Below are positions 5,844 to 6,863 of a DNA stretch of 6,863 nucleotides, in pieces. The notes under the pieces were generated by a model that worked only from the letters and a program-made list of their open reading frames with translations, had not been told where the DNA came from and made no database searches. The position numbers were made by a program, and so were the translations under genes. Position 1 is the stretch's first letter, and each line of letters opens with the position of its first letter. Origin of the DNA: JAIPEI01 sp041685835 (GTDB lineage: Bacteria; Desulfobacterota; DSM-4660; Desulfatiglandales; HGW-15); assembly GCA_041685835.1 (NCBI GenBank), contig JAWLEX010000151.1, positions 1 through 6,863 of the forward strand, given 5' to 3'.

Positions 5844-5849
5844 TTTATC

Positions 5850-6761
5850 ATGTCCATAAACAAAATCATGTTCGGAGGCGTAACGATTCTTTTGGGCCTG
5901 TGCCTGCTGGCGCCTGCTCAGGCAGAAGCGGAAAAGAAAATCTCAGTGGGCGGCAAGAATTTTACCGAGCAGTACATTCTGGCCAATTTCGCCAAAATCC
6001 TGCTGGAGGAAAACGGATTTGACGTAGATATGAATACCGGAGTGGGCTCTTCGGTCTGCCGCCAGTCTTTGGAGCACGGCCAGATCGACATGTATTTCGA
6101 GTACACCGGCACCGCATACACCGTGTTTTTTAAACAGGATGACGCGAAGATAATGGGTGATGCGGAAAAGGTCTATGAATGGGTAAAAAAAGCTGATGCC
6201 GAAAACGGGTTGGCCTGGCTGGAGCCTTTGCAGTTCAATAATACCTACACCCTGCTCATGCGTGGAGACCAGGCCAAGGAACTGGGTATTTCATCCATCA
6301 GTGACCTGGCCGGGTATATGAACGAACATACGGACGAGCTGACCATTGGCGTCAACGCCGAATTCTGGGAAAGGCCGGACGGGTTCAAGCCCTTGATGAA
6401 GCTCTATGATTTCCAGGTGCCTTACGGCAAGGTGCGCAAGATGGATTCCGGGCTTGTGTACCAGGCCTTGCGGGACAAGAACGTGGATGTGTCCATGGGC
6501 TTTGCCACTGACGGCCGCATTGCCGCTTTTGGTTTTGTCATTCTCGAAGATGACAAAAACTATTTTCCCACGTACAACCCTGCACCCGTGGTCCGAGAGG
6601 ATGCCTTGAAAAAGTATCCTGAATTGAAAGAAATCTTTAACCCCCTGGTGGAAAAGCTGACCACTGAGGAGATGCAAAAGCTCAACGGAAAGGTGGACCT
6701 GGAAGACGAAGACGATGAGAGGGCCGCCAGGGACTGGCTCGAGGCCAACGGAATAATTTAG
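5850..6761 (+). CDS. Periplasmic osmoprotectant-binding protein (OpuCC/OsmF(YehZ)-type, OpuAC family)
   Basis: Captures a compatible solute in the periplasm and hands it to the permeases. 303 residues. A Sec signal peptide is clear: positive N terminus (Lys5), hydrophobic core 8-21, and an AQA site ending at 25 (alternative AEA at 27). There is no lipobox, which fits a free periplasmic protein in a Gram-negative. Family motifs run in order: GGKNFTEQYIL (34-44), IDMYFEYTGTAYT (79-91), NNTYTL (130-135), EFWERPDG (171-178), FATDGRIAAF (218-227), YFPTYNPAPV (238-247). Tyr85 and Tyr133 sit where ligand-cage tyrosines lie in OpuBC/OpuCC; the position before ATDG, often Tyr in relatives, is Phe218. 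The only cysteine of the mature protein is Cys70. Last gene of the operon, 65 nt after permease 2; its TAG stop is 3 nt from the right repeat element. The exact ligand is not decidable. Confidence 0.94.
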   Translation: MSINKIMFGGVTILLGLCLLAPAQAEAEKKISVGGKNFTEQYILANFAKILLEENGFDVDMNTGVGSSVCRQSLEHGQIDMYFEYTGTAYTVFFKQDDAKIMGDAEKVYEWVKKADAENGLAWLEPLQFNNTYTLLMRGDQAKELGISSISDLAGYMNEHTDELTIGVNAEFWERPDGFKPLMKLYDFQVPYGKVRKMDSGLVYQALRDKNVDVSMGFATDGRIAAFGFVILEDDKNYFPTYNPAPVVREDALKKYPELKEIFNPLVEKLTTEEMQKLNGKVDLEDEDDERAARDWLEANGII

Positions 6762-6764
6762 CTT

Positions 6765-6793
6765 GTGCCCATCCAGAAACGCTTTTTGGGCAC
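6765..6793 (+). terminator. Possible 3' hairpin at the end of the importer operon
   Basis: A 7 bp stem, GTGCCCA / TGGGCAC, with a 15 nt loop starts 3 nt after the stop codon. Its T-run is in the loop, not after the stem; the next T-run is about 30 nt further on (6823-6828). It is therefore not a textbook intrinsic terminator but could protect the mRNA 3' end. The same hairpin follows the ydcF-like gene at 1237-1207 on the minus strand. Confidence 0.35.
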
Positions 6794-6863
6794 TGGCAAG
6801 TTTCCAATTCAGAAATGAGGATTTTTTGTCAAGCTCAAGGAAATCAAGAGGTTGCGCGGAGGC
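6765..6863. repeat. Palindromic repeat element, right copy, inverted (truncated by the window edge)
   Basis: The reverse complement of 6765-6863 matches 1138-1236 over 99 bp with 3 mismatches and no gaps. Similarity stops at GTGCCC (6765), which defines that end of the element. The visible part includes the terminal hairpin GTGCCCA 6765-6771 / TGGGCAC 6787-6793, the T-run at 6823-6828, and the GAGGTTGC arm of the central hairpin at 6849-6856. The central hairpin and far arm should continue beyond the window. It begins 3 nt after the binding-protein stop, in the same orientation relative to that gene as the left copy has to the ydcF-like gene, so it may serve as the operon 3' end. Directly outside is TT, not the TA seen at the left copy. 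Confidence 0.85.

Noticed and set aside
5727..5849. Upstream ATG start for the binding protein
   Set aside because: It would lie inside the permease 2 gene and bury the signal peptide behind 41 residues. The strong AAAGGAGGT site points to 5850.

Overview
The window is ordinary bacterial chromosome with dense, short-spaced genes, good Shine-Dalgarno sites and sigma70-like promoter candidates. The gene set suggests a deltaproteobacterium-like (Desulfobacterota) Gram-negative: a CHASE2-type class III adenylate cyclase with a TPR-like tail ending in a PPGPDWDGVF motif, a dtd-ydcF pair, and an Opu/Osm-type osmolyte importer. The lineage is inferred from this style of gene content and is not proven by any marker in the window.

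Layout. (1) Positions 2-1057, plus strand: the 3' part of a membrane-anchored class III adenylate cyclase whose beginning lies outside the window. (2) Positions 1061-1236: a palindromic, non-coding repeat element of about 176 bp that fills the gap between the cyclase and the convergent ydcF-like gene. (3) Positions 2462-1245, minus strand: a two-gene operon of dtd (D-aminoacyl-tRNA deacylase, TTG start) and a membrane-anchored DUF218/YdcF-like protein, with a good candidate promoter at 2540-2568. (4) Positions 2463-3113: a 650 bp divergent intergenic region with no convincing gene but many promoter-like and inverted-repeat signals. (5) Positions 3114-6761, plus strand: a complete four-gene ABC importer operon of the OpuC/YehZYXW (osmoprotectant) type, in the order ATPase with two CBS domains, permease, permease, periplasmic binding protein. 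(6) Positions 6765-6863: a second copy of the element from (2), in inverted orientation and cut by the window edge.

How the parts work together. The binding protein should capture a quaternary-ammonium compatible solute (glycine betaine, choline, carnitine or a relative) in the periplasm. The two permeases form the channel and the ATPase drives uptake, with its CBS pair the likely sensor of ionic strength or a nucleotide. The cyclase, Dtd and YdcF-like genes have no evident functional link to the importer.

The most unusual feature is the repeat. Two copies, with 96 of 99 compared positions identical, bracket the ydcF-dtd-importer block as inverted repeats. In both, the same end of the element begins within 3 to 8 nt of a stop codon and is read in the same direction by the gene upstream. 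I found no clear new defence, CRISPR or phage system here.
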